From contig CACJFJ010000001.1 of the NCBI GenBank assembly GCA_902592675.1, forward strand, positions 140,550 through 204,549: a DNA stretch of 64,000 nt, given 5' to 3'. Origin of the DNA: an uncultured Pelagibacteraceae bacterium (GTDB taxonomy: Bacteria > Pseudomonadota > Alphaproteobacteria > Pelagibacterales > Pelagibacteraceae). Position numbers and translations under genes: made by a program. This document shows, piece by piece, positions 1 to 10,686 of this stretch (within the stretch, counting starts at the first letter, position 1; each line of letters opens with the position of its first letter). Below the pieces are notes generated by a model. The model was given only the letters and a program-made list of their open reading frames with translations, was not told the DNA's origin and did no database searches.

Positions 1-247
1 TAATATTTTTATCATCACCAAAAATTACTACTCCAACATTTTCGCTCTCTAAATTTAGAGCCATTCCTTTTGAACCATCTGAAAACTCTACCATCTCACC
101 AGCTTGGACACTATCTAAACCATAAATTCTAGCTATACCATCTCCTACAGATAAAACTTGTCCCACCTCAGAAATTTCAGCTTTTTCTCCAAAGTTTTTT
201 ATTTGTTCTTTTAAAATTTTTGTTACTTCTGATGGATTTATTTCCAT
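1..247 (-). CDS. atpA: ATP synthase F1 subunit alpha, N-terminal part (cut by window edge)
   Basis: The first 82 codons are visible and the gene runs off the left edge. They read as the N-terminal beta-barrel domain of the F1 alpha subunit, with the family segment [11 protein letters not shown] near residue 35. The nucleotide-binding part lies outside the window. The protein would form the non-catalytic nucleotide sites of the F1 head on the cytoplasmic face of the inner membrane. The ATG at 247 directly abuts the atpH stop, and an AGAGG ribosome site inside the atpH 3' end (five bases upstream) supports it. The atpH-atpA order is the standard start of an F1 operon when the Fo genes lie elsewhere. 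Confidence 0.95.
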   Translation of the reverse strand, partial: MEINPSEVTKILKEQIKNFGEKAEISEVGQVLSVGDGIARIYGLDSVQAGEMVEFSDGSKGMALNLESENVGVVIFGDDKNI

Positions 248-805
248 TTATACCTCTATCATTTTATTTTCTATTTGTTTTAATTTATTTTTAATAGAAG
301 TATCAATCATTGTACTTCCAACTTTAACAATCAAGCCACCAATTAGATCGGTGTCATAAGTATATTTTAATTTTATTTTGGATTTAAAATTATTTGATAA
401 TTCTAATGTAATTTTACTAATCTCTTCTTGAGTAAGATCTTTTGCTGATTTTATCTCTGTTTTAAGTTCTCCTCTCTTTTCTGAGCAAATTTCAATAAAA
501 CTTTCAAGGATCTGTTTAACAAAAAAAAATCTTCTTTTCCTAATTAAAAAATTTAAAAAGTTTTTGAATAAAACATCTAATTTAGAATTTTCTGATATTA
601 TATTTATAACTTTTGTTAAAATATCTTGATTTATAGTTGGATCCTTAATAAGATTTTTAAATTCTTCATTTTTTGATATCAAACTTAAAAAAGCAATTGA
701 ATGGGTCTCCATTTTATCTAATTTATTTGACTCTTCTGCAAGCTCATAAAGTGCAAGCGAATATCTGTTAGCTGAAGTACTTGAAAATCCTTTAGTCTTG
801 CTCAA
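248..805 (-). CDS. atpH: ATP synthase F1 subunit delta
   Basis: This 185-residue protein matches the OSCP/delta subunit in length and pattern. It has a helical N-terminal domain beginning near the segment SANRYSLALYELA and the family-typical C-terminal segment DTDLIGGLIVKVGSTMIDTS (about residues 153-172). Delta joins the F1 head to the peripheral stalk (subunit b) of the ATP synthase. The start is a TTG at 805, supported by an AGAGG ribosome site seven bases upstream; no ATG lies at a suitable place. It is the first gene of the atp operon and is followed without a gap by atpA. Confidence 0.93.
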   Translation of the reverse strand: MSKTKGFSSTSANRYSLALYELAEESNKLDKMETHSIAFLSLISKNEEFKNLIKDPTINQDILTKVINIISENSKLDVLFKNFLNFLIRKRRFFFVKQILESFIEICSEKRGELKTEIKSAKDLTQEEISKITLELSNNFKSKIKLKYTYDTDLIGGLIVKVGSTMIDTSIKNKLKQIENKMIEV

Positions 806-833
806 TTTGTTACCTCTAAAGTGTAGATTGTTT

Positions 834-839
834 ATTATA
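834..839 (-). promoter_or_regulatory. Candidate -10 element for the atpHA operon
   Basis: On the minus strand a TATAAT hexamer lies 28 bases upstream of the atpH TTG start, in the 109-base gap between priA and atpH. I see no good -35 box at 16-18 bases. This is a weak, sequence-only candidate. Confidence 0.3.
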
Positions 840-843
840 AAAT

Positions 844-902
844 CTCATTTTAATTAACATATGACTTTAAGGTCTTCAAGTAACACATTGGTTTAAAATG
901 AG
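844..902 (-). repeat. Inverted repeat in the atpH upstream region
   Basis: Bases 844-853 (ctcattttaa) and 893-902 (ttaaaatgag) are a perfect 10-base inverted repeat with a 39-base spacer. It fills most of the priA-atpH gap. On the plus strand it is followed by seven T residues (903-909), which is terminator-like, but no plus-strand gene runs into it. On the minus strand it would lie just upstream of, or within, the atp leader. It could be a weak priA terminator, a leader structure, or chance in an A+T-rich gap. Confidence 0.4.
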
Positions 903-914
903 TTTTTTTAGGGT

Positions 915-2870
915 CTAATTGAAGCTTATAGGATCAACATCAACTGAAAGTTTTATTCCATGAGGAAATTTGTAATTAAATATTAATGTTGCCAATGAGT
1001 TCTGCAATTTTTGTGTTTTGGGTCCTCTTATTAGAAATCTAACCCTGAATTTCTTTTTTAATCTAAATAAGGGGGCGCTTACTGGTCCCAAAATTTGTCC
1101 ATAAATTTTGTTCTCCATAAAATTTTTCAATCTAAAAGCCTCTTTCTCTAATTTTTTTTCATTTTCACCTGTAAGAATTAAGGAAATAAATCTCTGAAAG
1201 GGAGGTAGTTTATTTTGTTTTCTTATTTGTAACTCTTTTTCTAGAAAAATATCAGGATTTTTATTAGTAATGTCTGAAATCATTCTTGTATTGGGATTAT
1301 ATGTTTGAAAATAGACCATAGATGGTTGACCTGTGCGCCCAGCTCGACCTGAAAGCTGGTGATAAAGTTGTAAATTTTTTTCTGCTCCTCTTAGATCGTG
1401 TCCTTGAGAAGAAAGATCTATATCGACTACAACTATACAATTTAAATTTGGAAAGTGATAACCTTTGGAGATTAATTGCGTACCAACTATTATTTCTACT
1501 TCATTTCTTATTATTTTTTCAAGTTTTTCCTTTGAGCTTTTTTTATTCATTGTATCACTTGAAAAAATTTCAGTTCTTTTTAAAGGAAAATTTTTTTTAA
1601 CCTCATCAGAAATTCTTTCAACTCCTGGACCACTAAATATGAAATCACATTTTCCCTCTTTTTTACAACTTCTGATAAGAGATGATTTAAAACCACAATA
1701 GTGGCAAAGTAAATTGTTGTTTTTTTTATGGTAAACTAGATTAATAGAACAATTAGGACATTCGTAAGTAGTAATGCATTTTTTACATAAAGCACTTGGT
1801 GAAAAACCTCTCCTATTTAAAAAAAAAAGAATCTGATCATTTCTTTCCAAATGAAAATTCACTTTTTGTATGATTTCTTTAGAAAGCCAAGATTGTTTTT
1901 CTAATTTAACTTTATTCAAATTTATTATTTCATAATTAGGCAAAGAGGCATTTTTATATCTATATTCTAGTTTCGAGATGCTATATTTTCCCTTCTTAAT
2001 ATTTTGATAAGTTTCAACAGATGGAACAGAGGTAATTAAGTTAATCGGAATATTTTCAAAAGAAGCTCTAGCTATTGCCATATCTCTTGCGTTATACGTA
2101 ATTCCCTCATCTTGTTTATATGATTGATCATGTTCCTCGTCGACAATTATTAATCCCAAATTTTTGAAAGGTAAAAATAAAGAAGATCTTGCCCCTATAA
2201 CTACCTTAATCTTATCCTCCATTATTCCTCTCCAAATAATTTCCTTATTTTTTTTTGTTATCCCAGAATGCCAAACTGCAGGATTAAAACCAAAAAATTC
2301 AATAAATTTTTTTTCAAATTGATTTGTTAGGCCAATTTCAGGTAACATCACTAAAATTTGATGGCCTTTTTCTAATTTTTTTTTTAAGGCCTCAAAATAT
2401 ACAATTGTTTTTCCAGACCCAGTTGTCCCTTGTAAAACATGCACATTAAATTTCAGATTAAATTTATTGATTATGTCTAAACATTTTTTTTGTTCATTTG
2501 TAAGTTTAAAAATATCTTTTGTAATTTTAAATTTATAGTTTTCATAAAACTTAGAATCGAATTTTTCCACAGGTTTTCCACTCAGTAAAAAAAGCTTCAA
2601 AACCATACCTTTTGGAATAACATTATATTCTGCAAACCAATCTAAAAACTCAACAGTTTTTTTTTTTAATTTAGGTATATTTAATTTTTTTAATACTTTT
2701 TTAGTTTTAAATTTTTTTTCATTTTTTTTTTCAAATTGAAACCAAACAAGGCCTGAGATTTTTGATTTTCCAAAAGGTACCTCAACAAAATCACCAACCT
2801 CCAATTTTAAATCACTTTCATAGGTAAATGGGTAATTAAAAATATTAGGCAAAAGAATTGGGAATTTCAT
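915..2870 (-). CDS. priA: Primosomal protein N' (replication restart helicase PriA)
   Basis: This is a 651-residue superfamily 2 DNA helicase that reloads the replisome at stalled forks. The N-terminal 3'-DNA-binding domain (about 1-100) is followed by a helicase core with Walker A GTTGSGKT at residues 148-155 and the Walker B/DEAH-type box DEEH. A zinc-binding insertion has paired cysteines (CKKC, CPNC, CHYC and a final CDF), and a GRAGR motif VI follows. It is shorter than the roughly 730 residues of Escherichia coli PriA, in keeping with a streamlined genome. It begins 18 bases after the stop of the upstream sugar dehydrogenase gene and precedes the atp operon, as part of the long minus-strand run. 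Confidence 0.95.
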   Translation of the reverse strand: MKFPILLPNIFNYPFTYESDLKLEVGDFVEVPFGKSKISGLVWFQFEKKNEKKFKTKKVLKKLNIPKLKKKTVEFLDWFAEYNVIPKGMVLKLFLLSGKPVEKFDSKFYENYKFKITKDIFKLTNEQKKCLDIINKFNLKFNVHVLQGTTGSGKTIVYFEALKKKLEKGHQILVMLPEIGLTNQFEKKFIEFFGFNPAVWHSGITKKNKEIIWRGIMEDKIKVVIGARSSLFLPFKNLGLIIVDEEHDQSYKQDEGITYNARDMAIARASFENIPINLITSVPSVETYQNIKKGKYSISKLEYRYKNASLPNYEIINLNKVKLEKQSWLSKEIIQKVNFHLERNDQILFFLNRRGFSPSALCKKCITTYECPNCSINLVYHKKNNNLLCHYCGFKSSLIRSCKKEGKCDFIFSGPGVERISDEVKKNFPLKRTEIFSSDTMNKKSSKEKLEKIIRNEVEIIVGTQLISKGYHFPNLNCIVVVDIDLSSQGHDLRGAEKNLQLYHQLSGRAGRTGQPSMVYFQTYNPNTRMISDITNKNPDIFLEKELQIRKQNKLPPFQRFISLILTGENEKKLEKEAFRLKNFMENKIYGQILGPVSAPLFRLKKKFRVRFLIRGPKTQKLQNSLATLIFNYKFPHGIKLSVDVDPISFN

Positions 2871-2888
2871 AGCTCAATCGATTATCCT

Positions 2889-4193
2889 TTACTTGCTAAA
2901 TCTAGCAATAATTCCTATTTCACCTTCACCTTCCAAAGCAAGTAATATTAATTTTGAAGCATTACTATATTTTATATCTCTTATTCTATCTCCAATAAAT
3001 ATTTTCTCTTTATATATTATTTTTTTTAAGTCTTTTGAAAATTTTATCCTATAAACACTTTTGCCATTTAAAGATGTTAGTAAGAAATTATCTTGCCACG
3101 ACTCACTAAAATTCTCTGGCAGGTAAATAATTTCAGAAATTCCTATTGAGGGTATAAATGAGAAAACCGGCTCTATAAAACCATTTTCACTATGATTTTT
3201 TTTGTATTTCAAATTTTTGTCGAAGTACGATTGTCCATATGAAGATATTGGCCAGCCATAATTTCCCTTAAAAAAAATTCTATTTATTTCATCTCCACCT
3301 CTAGGACCATGTTCAGTAGATAAAATTTTATCATTTTTAAAAACCAAAAGGCCTTGAGGATTTCTATGACCTTTTGAGAAAATTAGATATTCTTTTTTAT
3401 CTTTACTTTCCAAAGATTTAAATAATACTTTTCCAAAAATTGATTTTTCACTTTGAGCATCTCCTCCTATAAAATCTGGGGTTGAACTATCTCCTACGGT
3501 GAACAAAATTCCATTTTGATTATTATGAGAATATTTTTGTATTCTTCCACCTTGTATCATTGATTTTAAGCATTCCTCAGACTTAAAGAATTCTTTAAAA
3601 TTTAAAAACTTTTCATCGATAATTGCTTCATCAATTTGAAATTTAAAACACTTATCCTTATAGCTCGCGTAAGACAAATAAATCTTATTATCACTAATAA
3701 AAGAGTCTAAAATCTGATAGGGCTTAATATTAATAGAAATCTTCTTAAAATTATTTTTTTTAATATCGCTTTCAAGATTTTCAATTTTATTAATTTGAAA
3801 AATATTTCCTTTAATATCAATTATTAAAACTCTTTCGTCCAAAAGTTCTATAAAAAAAGATTTTCTTTGGGTATTTTTATTATATATGCCCTCTGTACTT
3901 GTTAAAAAATCTAATTTATATCTGTTAAAATTTACTTTAATTGACTGCGTTTCAGGAATAAACTTTACATTATAATCATTTTGAAACTGCTTAAAAAATT
4001 TATCTGAATAAGTAATTTTAATTATAGCCTGAACTTTTAAAGGAGTGTAGGGCCATAAATATTTATTTATATAAGTTTTTAATTTATTTTGATCAAATAT
4101 ATTTAAATAGACAAAATAGATAATTAATAATGATATAATTATAAAAAAAATCAAAACAATTTTTTTTAAATTTTTATAATTAAGTATTTTCAC
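2889..4193 (-). CDS. Membrane-anchored PQQ-dependent sugar dehydrogenase-like protein
   Basis: This 434-residue protein has a single N-terminal membrane segment (about residues 9-30), then a predicted beta-propeller of the glucose/sorbosone dehydrogenase family. Family hallmarks are GHRNPQG near residue 276 and EHGPRGGDEINR followed by NYGWP. By family it would oxidise an aldose in the periplasm using PQQ. The N-terminal 120 residues beyond the anchor do not resemble the family core. The start is a GTG at 4193 that directly follows the lpdA stop, so the two are probably translated in tandem. A second, secreted relative lies at 59,478-60,542. The substrate is unknown, and no PQQ synthesis genes are in the window. 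Confidence 0.8.
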   Translation of the reverse strand: MKILNYKNLKKIVLIFFIIISLLIIYFVYLNIFDQNKLKTYINKYLWPYTPLKVQAIIKITYSDKFFKQFQNDYNVKFIPETQSIKVNFNRYKLDFLTSTEGIYNKNTQRKSFFIELLDERVLIIDIKGNIFQINKIENLESDIKKNNFKKISINIKPYQILDSFISDNKIYLSYASYKDKCFKFQIDEAIIDEKFLNFKEFFKSEECLKSMIQGGRIQKYSHNNQNGILFTVGDSSTPDFIGGDAQSEKSIFGKVLFKSLESKDKKEYLIFSKGHRNPQGLLVFKNDKILSTEHGPRGGDEINRIFFKGNYGWPISSYGQSYFDKNLKYKKNHSENGFIEPVFSFIPSIGISEIIYLPENFSESWQDNFLLTSLNGKSVYRIKFSKDLKKIIYKEKIFIGDRIRDIKYSNASKLILLALEGEGEIGIIARFSK

Positions 4194-5594
4194 TTAAGAA
4201 TGTATCGCTCGATTATCAACAGAGAGTGCTGCTTCTTTAACTGCTTCAGAAAACGTGGGATGTGCATGACATGTTCTAGCGATATCCTCAGAGCTAGCAC
4301 CAAATTCCATTGCAACACCTATTTCTGCAATTAATTCTCCAGCATGAGGCCCGATCAAGTGAGCACCAAGAACTCGATCAGTTTTTGCATCTGCGATAAT
4401 TTTTACAAATCCCTCAGCCTCATCAATAGCTTTAGCTCTAGAATTTGCCATAAAGGAAAATTTGCCTACTTTAAATTTTACATTTTGTTGTTTGAGTTGT
4501 TCCTCAGTTTTTCCAATAGAGGCAACTTCTGGTGTGGTATAAATTACACCAGGAATAGTATTATAATTTACATGTCCAGATTGACCTGCAATATTTTCAG
4601 CTACTGCAATTCCCTCATCTTCAGCTTTATGTGCTAACATTGGTCCATCTATGACATCACCTATTGCAAATATATTGTTTAAATTTGTTTTAAAATTCTT
4701 ATCTGTTTTAATTCTATTTTTTTTATCTACTTCAATTCCAATTTTTTGCAAATTTAAGTAATTGGTATTAGGTTTCCTGCCAACTGAAATCAATGCTACA
4801 TCACAATTAAATTCTTTAACACTGCCATTTTTATCTTTTGTAGTAATTATCGCGCCAGAATTATTTTTTTTTATTCCCTCAACCTTATGGTTCATATGAA
4901 AATGAATACCTTGTTTTTTTAGAATTTTCATAAATTCACTTGAGATTTCTTTATCCATACCGGGTGTGATATGATCTAAAAATTCAATAACATGAACTTC
5001 TGCACCTAATCTTGACCAAACAGAACCCATTTCTAATCCAATATATCCGCCTCCAATTACAATCATTTTGCTTGGAACTTTTTCTAGTTTTAACACTCCA
5101 GTTGATGAAACAATAATTTTTTCGTCAAACTCAACACCTGGAAGAGATACTGGGACTGATCCTGTTGCAATTATAGTTTTATCTGCCTCTATAATGATTT
5201 CCTTGTTTTGATCATCTTTAATTAAAATTTTTTTATCTGAGTGAAAGCTTGCAACACCTTTAAAATATGTGACTTTATTTTTCTTAAATAGAAATTCAAC
5301 ACCCTTCGTTAAAATTGTAACTGCCTTATCTTTATTTTGCATCATTTTTGATAAATTTAATTTTATATCACCTACCTCAATTCCTTTACTTTTTAAATTT
5401 TTGGCTTTTTTAAACTCATCAGATAAATTTAATAAACTTTTTGAGGGGATACATCCAACATTCAAACAAGTTCCACCTAGCGTTCCACGAGACTCTACAC
5501 ATGCAGTTTTTAAGCCTAGTTGAGCCAGCCTAATAGCACAAACATAGCCACCAGGACCTCCACCAATAACAACTGCTTGAAATTGATCTTTCAT
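4194..5594 (-). CDS. lpdA: Dihydrolipoyl dehydrogenase (E3)
   Basis: This 466-residue flavoprotein reoxidises lipoamide with NAD+ for 2-oxoacid dehydrogenase complexes. It shows an FAD-binding GGGPGG near residue 11, the redox-active disulfide in GGTCLNVGCIPSK (about residues 40-52), a second dinucleotide fold GGGYIGLEMG, and the C-terminal dimer-interface HAHPTFSE with the catalytic histidine. The length is normal. It follows sucB without a gap (its stop-to-start neighbour on the other side is a GTG-started gene), so it is the E3 of the 2-oxoglutarate dehydrogenase operon. Confidence 0.97.
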   Translation of the reverse strand: MKDQFQAVVIGGGPGGYVCAIRLAQLGLKTACVESRGTLGGTCLNVGCIPSKSLLNLSDEFKKAKNLKSKGIEVGDIKLNLSKMMQNKDKAVTILTKGVEFLFKKNKVTYFKGVASFHSDKKILIKDDQNKEIIIEADKTIIATGSVPVSLPGVEFDEKIIVSSTGVLKLEKVPSKMIVIGGGYIGLEMGSVWSRLGAEVHVIEFLDHITPGMDKEISSEFMKILKKQGIHFHMNHKVEGIKKNNSGAIITTKDKNGSVKEFNCDVALISVGRKPNTNYLNLQKIGIEVDKKNRIKTDKNFKTNLNNIFAIGDVIDGPMLAHKAEDEGIAVAENIAGQSGHVNYNTIPGVIYTTPEVASIGKTEEQLKQQNVKFKVGKFSFMANSRAKAIDEAEGFVKIIADAKTDRVLGAHLIGPHAGELIAEIGVAMEFGASSEDIARTCHAHPTFSEAVKEAALSVDNRAIHS

Positions 5595-6896
5595 TTAAAT
5601 ATCTAAAAACAACCTTCTAGGATCTTCTAAGTTTTCTTTTACCATTTTTAAAAATGATACTGAGTCTTTTCCATCAATGATCCTATGATCGTAAGACAAA
5701 GCTAGGTACATAATTGGTTTTATTTTAATTTCACCATTAACTGCTATAGGTCTATCTACTATGTTGTGCATTCCAAGAACACCTGACTGAGGTAAATTTA
5801 ATATTGGTGTTGATAACATTGAGCCGTAAACTCCTCCATTGCTTATTGTAAAGGTTCCACCTTGAAGATCTTCAATTATAAGTTTTCCATCTCTCGCTTT
5901 TTCTGAGATTTCTTTAATATTTTTTTCAATATCCGCAAATGAAAGTTCATCTGCATTTTTAAGAACAGGAACAACTAGGCCCTTTTCCGTACCTACAGCA
6001 AAACTTATATTGTAATAATTTTTATAAATTATCTCATCCCCCTCTATTTCCGCATTAACTGCAGGGAAATTTTTTAGGGCGACTACACAAGCTTTAACAA
6101 AAAAAGACATAAAACCTAGCTTGACTCCATATCTATTTTGAAAATCATCTTGATTATCTTTTCTCATCTGAATAATATTTGACATATCGACTTCATTAAA
6201 AGTTGTAAGCAACGCTGCATTTTCTTGAGCTTGTTTTAATCTTTTTGCAATAGTCTGTCTTAACCTAGTCATTTTTATTTTTTCTTCATGACCATACTTA
6301 ATCTTTCTCTCTGATGGAGGTGGGTTTATCCCCATCAACTCTATTAAGTCACTTTTCAAGACTCTTCCCTGTTTTCCTGAACCTTTTACAGATTTTATAT
6401 CAATATTATTTTCAGTCGCAATTTTTCTTACTGCGGGCGATAATATTTGATCGGACTCTTCATTCGCTCCCTCTTTGGCATCAGTAACTTCATTATCTAA
6501 AATTAATGGCTCTTCTTTATAGTCATCATCTATTGATTTTTCTTCATTAAAGACTTTAGGCTCTTTTTTTTCAACTTGAGTTTCTAGTTTTACAACATTG
6601 TCTTTTCCTTCAGGATTTTCTGAAATTTCATTTTCTTTAGTATTATTTAAACTTGAATTTTTTTCTATGACTGAACCTAGAAGTGCTCCAACTTCTACAA
6701 CAGAACCATCTTTTGATGAAATCTTATTTAATATTCCAGTCACAGGCGACGGCACCTCAAGATTGACCTTATCAGTTTCAAGTTCAACCAAAGGTTCGTC
6801 TGCTTCAACTCTATCACCCTCACTCTTTAGCCACCTAGAAACTGTAGCTTCTGTTATACTTTCACCAAGAACAGGGACTAAAATTTTTTCACTCAT
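5595..6896 (-). CDS. sucB: Dihydrolipoyllysine succinyltransferase (E2 of 2-oxoglutarate dehydrogenase)
   Basis: This 433-residue E2 has one N-terminal lipoyl domain, with the lipoylated lysine in [11 protein letters not shown] near residue 43. A long acidic and lysine-rich linker (about 80-145) leads to a peripheral subunit-binding domain around [12 protein letters not shown]. The C-terminal catalytic domain ends with the active-site pattern [10 protein letters not shown]. It transfers succinyl groups from lipoamide to CoA in the TCA cycle. It sits between sucA (gap of 5 bases) and lpdA (adjacent), which completes the complex in one operon. Confidence 0.96.
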   Translation of the reverse strand: MSEKILVPVLGESITEATVSRWLKSEGDRVEADEPLVELETDKVNLEVPSPVTGILNKISSKDGSVVEVGALLGSVIEKNSSLNNTKENEISENPEGKDNVVKLETQVEKKEPKVFNEEKSIDDDYKEEPLILDNEVTDAKEGANEESDQILSPAVRKIATENNIDIKSVKGSGKQGRVLKSDLIELMGINPPPSERKIKYGHEEKIKMTRLRQTIAKRLKQAQENAALLTTFNEVDMSNIIQMRKDNQDDFQNRYGVKLGFMSFFVKACVVALKNFPAVNAEIEGDEIIYKNYYNISFAVGTEKGLVVPVLKNADELSFADIEKNIKEISEKARDGKLIIEDLQGGTFTISNGGVYGSMLSTPILNLPQSGVLGMHNIVDRPIAVNGEIKIKPIMYLALSYDHRIIDGKDSVSFLKMVKENLEDPRRLFLDI

Positions 6897-6901
6897 CTTA
6901 T

Positions 6902-9775
6902 TTATTCAAAAACTTTCTTAATAATTTCTTGCTGTTGAGAAATGTGCCTTTTTGCGTATCCAGTAGCAGGAGATGCATCAGGTTTTCTTCCAATGTAAGC
7001 AATATTGTTATTATTAGCCTTAATATTATCTAATGTCCATTGGATATAGTCTCTTACTGAAAACCAAGCACCCATATTTTTTGGTTCCTCTTGACACCAA
7101 TAAAATTTAGCATTTTTAGCATATGGTTTAAGTTCTTTTACTAAGCTTTTTACAGGGAAAGGATAAAGTTGCTCAATTCTATAAAATACAATGTCGTCTT
7201 TCTTTAATTTTTCTCTTGCCTCAAGTAAATCAAAATAAATTTTTCCAGAACAAATAATCACCTTTCTAATTTTTTTGGATTTTTTTAATTCTATAAATCC
7301 TTTAATTTTTGGATCTAAAGCATGATCCCATAAAACTCTATGAAAAGAATTTTTTTTGTTAAAATCCTCTAAATCAGAAACACAATGTTTGTGTCTTAGT
7401 AACGATTTAGGTGTCATAATAATTAAAGGTTTCCTAAAATCTCTATGCATTTGTCTTCTCAACGCGTGAAAATAGTTTGCTGGAGTTGTGCAATTCATAA
7501 CCTGCAAATTATCATTTGAACATAACTGCAAAAATCTTTCCAGCCTTGCAGATGAATGTTCTGGTCCCTGTCCTTCATATCCATGCGGCAGCAACATTAC
7601 CAATCCAGATGCTCTAGACCACTTTCTCTCTCCTGATGCAATAAATTGATCAATAACAACTTGTGCGCCATTAGCAAAGTCACCAAATTGAGCCTCCCAT
7701 AATGTAAGAGTATTTGGTTCAACTAAACTATAGCCATATTCAAATCCTAAAACAGCAAGTTCAGACAAAAAACTGTCTATAATTTCAAATTTTTTTTGTT
7801 TAACTGATATATTATTTAAGGGTATAAATCTGGAATTATCAATTTGATTTCTTAATACAGAATGTCTTTGACTAAAAGTTCCCCTACCAGAGTCTTGACC
7901 TACTAATCTTACTGGATAACCTTCTTCTAATAAAGATCCAAAAGCTAAAGACTCTGCTGTAGACCAATCAATTCCTTTTTCATTATCAATACTCAATTTT
8001 CTGTTGTCTAAAATTTTAGTGATAGTTTTATGAATATTCATATTCTGAGGAATAGTATGAATTTTATCAGAGATTTCTTTTAATTTTTTGATATCTGCAC
8101 CAGTCGCACCTCTCTTATCTTTACCTTTTTCAGGTCTATACCTAGACCAAGTGCCCTCGAACCACTCAATTTTTGGCTTATAATTTTTTGCATTTTTATA
8201 TTGTTCCTCTAATAAATCTTTAAAATTTTTAATTTCATTAATTAAATATTCTCTTGATATTGACTTATTATTAATTAGTTTTTCTCCATAAACTTTTACA
8301 GTTGAAGGATGAGATCTAATTTTTTTATACATAAGAGGTTGAGTAAAAGAGGGCTCATCACCTTCATTATGACCAAATCTTCTATAACATATTAGATCTA
8401 TAACTACGTCTCTGTTAAACTTTAATCTGAAATCTGTTGCAATTCTTGCTGCATAAACAACTGCTTCTGGATCATCTCCGTTCACGTGAATTATTGGTGC
8501 CTCAACCATTTTTGCCACATCAGATGGGTAAGGTGAAGATCTTGCAAATCTAGGACTTGTGGTAAAACCTATTTGGTTATTGACTATAATATGTATTGTA
8601 CCACCTGTGTTATGGCCTGGAAGACCTGACATAGCAAAACACTCTGCCACAACTCCTTGTCCTGCAAAAGCTGCATCACCATGAATTAAAATTGGAATTA
8701 CTTTTTTTCTATATTTATCCTTATGAAAAAACTGCTTTGCTCTTGTTTGACCAAGAACAACAGGGTTGACAGCTTCTAAATGTGAAGGGTTGTCTGTTAA
8801 GCTAACATGAACAGAATTTCCATCAAATTCTCTATTAGATGAAGCGCCTAAATGATATTTCACATCACCTGTATCATCTTTTGAATTAGAGCTTACTTCA
8901 CCAGCAAATTCATTAAATATTCTCTTATAAGATTTCTGTAAAACATTAGCTAATACATTTAATCTTCCTCTGTGTGACATTCCAATCTTAACCTCTTTAA
9001 CTTTTGATTGGCCACCTATTTTAATAATTTGCTCCAAAGCAGGGATCAGACTTTCACCTCCATCAAGACCAAATCTTTTTGAACCAACATATTTAGTATG
9101 AAGAAATTTTTCAAAACCTTCAGCTTGAATCAATTTATTAAGAATTGCCTCTTTACCATTTTGAGTAAAATTAAAATCATCAGTCATTTCGACACGGTCT
9201 CGAAACCACTTTCTTTCAGTTGGATTAGAGATATGCATATACTCATATCCTAATGAGCCACAATATTTTTCTCTTAAAAAATTTAAAATTTCATTAATAT
9301 TTGCATTTTTTTTATTTATTACTTTGTCCAAGAAAATTTTTTTCTTATAATCTTCTTTTTTAAATCCATAAGACTCTGGATGTAATTCATCTAGATACTC
9401 TGAACTTAGTAAGCCTAACGGGTCTAATTTTGCAATCAAGTGTCCCCTTTGTCTATAAGATCTTATCATTGCCACAGCCTTAATAGAGTCTGCGTTTGAT
9501 TTCATTAAATCTAAATCTGATTGTTGATTGTCATTTTTTTTTAAATTTTCAAATTTTTTTAATGAAATTTTTTTAGAAGGGCTCCAAGATGGACCATTAA
9601 TTTCTTTTATAATGATATTTTCCTCTTCTCCTATTTCCTTGAAATAATTACTCCAGCTTTCTGGTAATGATGGGTCATTATTAACAAACTTCATATACAT
9701 TTCTTCAATAAAGGCGCTATTAGATTTGGTAAGAAATGCAGTTTTTTCGTACTCAAGATTTTTTGAAGAAGACAT
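6902..9775 (-). CDS. sucA: 2-oxoglutarate dehydrogenase E1 component
   Basis: This is a 957-residue thiamine diphosphate enzyme that decarboxylates 2-oxoglutarate and hands succinyl to SucB. The N-terminus carries the E1o-typical segment with SWSNYF (about residues 40-45). The ThDP/Mg site shows GDAAFAGQG and the following NNQIGFTT. The C-terminal pyrimidine-binding half includes [12 protein letters not shown] and the typical [15 protein letters not shown]. The length is normal for the family. It starts 35 bases after the sucD stop and is followed by sucB. The order sucCD-sucAB-lpdA means the whole 2-oxoglutarate to succinate segment is together. Confidence 0.97.
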   Translation of the reverse strand: MSSSKNLEYEKTAFLTKSNSAFIEEMYMKFVNNDPSLPESWSNYFKEIGEEENIIIKEINGPSWSPSKKISLKKFENLKKNDNQQSDLDLMKSNADSIKAVAMIRSYRQRGHLIAKLDPLGLLSSEYLDELHPESYGFKKEDYKKKIFLDKVINKKNANINEILNFLREKYCGSLGYEYMHISNPTERKWFRDRVEMTDDFNFTQNGKEAILNKLIQAEGFEKFLHTKYVGSKRFGLDGGESLIPALEQIIKIGGQSKVKEVKIGMSHRGRLNVLANVLQKSYKRIFNEFAGEVSSNSKDDTGDVKYHLGASSNREFDGNSVHVSLTDNPSHLEAVNPVVLGQTRAKQFFHKDKYRKKVIPILIHGDAAFAGQGVVAECFAMSGLPGHNTGGTIHIIVNNQIGFTTSPRFARSSPYPSDVAKMVEAPIIHVNGDDPEAVVYAARIATDFRLKFNRDVVIDLICYRRFGHNEGDEPSFTQPLMYKKIRSHPSTVKVYGEKLINNKSISREYLINEIKNFKDLLEEQYKNAKNYKPKIEWFEGTWSRYRPEKGKDKRGATGADIKKLKEISDKIHTIPQNMNIHKTITKILDNRKLSIDNEKGIDWSTAESLAFGSLLEEGYPVRLVGQDSGRGTFSQRHSVLRNQIDNSRFIPLNNISVKQKKFEIIDSFLSELAVLGFEYGYSLVEPNTLTLWEAQFGDFANGAQVVIDQFIASGERKWSRASGLVMLLPHGYEGQGPEHSSARLERFLQLCSNDNLQVMNCTTPANYFHALRRQMHRDFRKPLIIMTPKSLLRHKHCVSDLEDFNKKNSFHRVLWDHALDPKIKGFIELKKSKKIRKVIICSGKIYFDLLEAREKLKKDDIVFYRIEQLYPFPVKSLVKELKPYAKNAKFYWCQEEPKNMGAWFSVRDYIQWTLDNIKANNNNIAYIGRKPDASPATGYAKRHISQQQEIIKKVFE

Positions 9776-9810
9776 TATTTTAGATCAATATAAACCTACA
9801 AACAAATTTT

Positions 9811-10686
9811 TCAATTAGTCAATTTATCAAAAAGTGTTTTTCCAATTTTTGATGGTGAGTTTGCTATAGTAATACCACAATCTTCCATTTTTTTTATTTT
9901 GTGCTCAGCACCGCCTTTTCCACCCGATATTATAGCTCCAGCATGTCCCATTCTTCGACCTGGAGGAGCTGTAATACCTGCAATAAATCCTACCATTGGT
10001 TTCTTAATTTTATGATTTTTAACAAATTCTGCTGCTTCTTCTTCAGCAGTTCCTCCAATTTCACCTATCATTAAAATTGATTTAGTTTCTTCATCGTTCA
10101 AAAATAAATCTAAACAATCTATAAAGTTTGTACCATTTATTGGATCTCCACCAATTCCAATACATGTTGACTGACCAAGTCCATTTTCAGTTGTTTGTGC
10201 AACCGCTTCATATGTCAATGTGCCAGATCTAGAGACAATACCAACTGATCCTCTCTGATGAATATTTCCAGGCATAATACCAATCTTGCACTCATCAGGA
10301 GTTATAATTCCTGGGCAGTTAGGACCAATTAACCTTGAATTTGATTTTAATAATTTTTGTTTTACTTTGAGCATGTCTTGAATAGGAATACCTTCTGTGA
10401 TGCATACAATGAGTTCAATTGATGCTTCAATTGCTTCAATAATTGCAGCTGCTGCAAATTTTGCAGGAACATAAATCATTGTAGCATTAGCACCTTCAGA
10501 TTCTTTTGCTTCTTTTACTGTATTAAAAACAGGGAGTCCTAAATGTTTTTGTCCACCTTTTTTTGGTGTGACTCCACCAACTAATTTTGTTCCATATTTA
10601 ATTGCTTGCTCGGAATGAAATGTTCCATGTGATCCAGTAAAACCTTGGCAAATTAATCTAGTATTTTTATTAACTAAAACTGACAT
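9811..10686 (-). CDS. sucD: Succinyl-CoA synthetase subunit alpha
   Basis: This 291-residue subunit binds CoA through an N-terminal Rossmann fold ([17 protein letters not shown] near residues 9-25). It carries the phosphorylated active-site histidine in [19 protein letters not shown] near residue 247. With SucC it converts succinyl-CoA to succinate with formation of ATP or GTP in the cytoplasm. It directly abuts sucC with no gap, and the pair lies between mdh and sucA. Confidence 0.97.
   Translation of the reverse strand: MSVLVNKNTRLICQGFTGSHGTFHSEQAIKYGTKLVGGVTPKKGGQKHLGLPVFNTVKEAKESEGANATMIYVPAKFAAAAIIEAIEASIELIVCITEGIPIQDMLKVKQKLLKSNSRLIGPNCPGIITPDECKIGIMPGNIHQRGSVGIVSRSGTLTYEAVAQTTENGLGQSTCIGIGGDPINGTNFIDCLDLFLNDEETKSILMIGEIGGTAEEEAAEFVKNHKIKKPMVGFIAGITAPPGRRMGHAGAIISGGKGGAEHKIKKMEDCGITIANSPSKIGKTLFDKLTN

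Noticed and set aside
903..909. The T-run after the atp-upstream inverted repeat as a plus-strand terminator
   Set aside because: No plus-strand gene leads into it, so a terminator function on that strand has no support.
1322..1701. Plus-strand ORFs opposite priA and others opposite lpdA, sucA, sdhA, mmsA, dmdB
   Set aside because: They lie antisense to well-supported genes, have no family pattern, and arise from codon bias.
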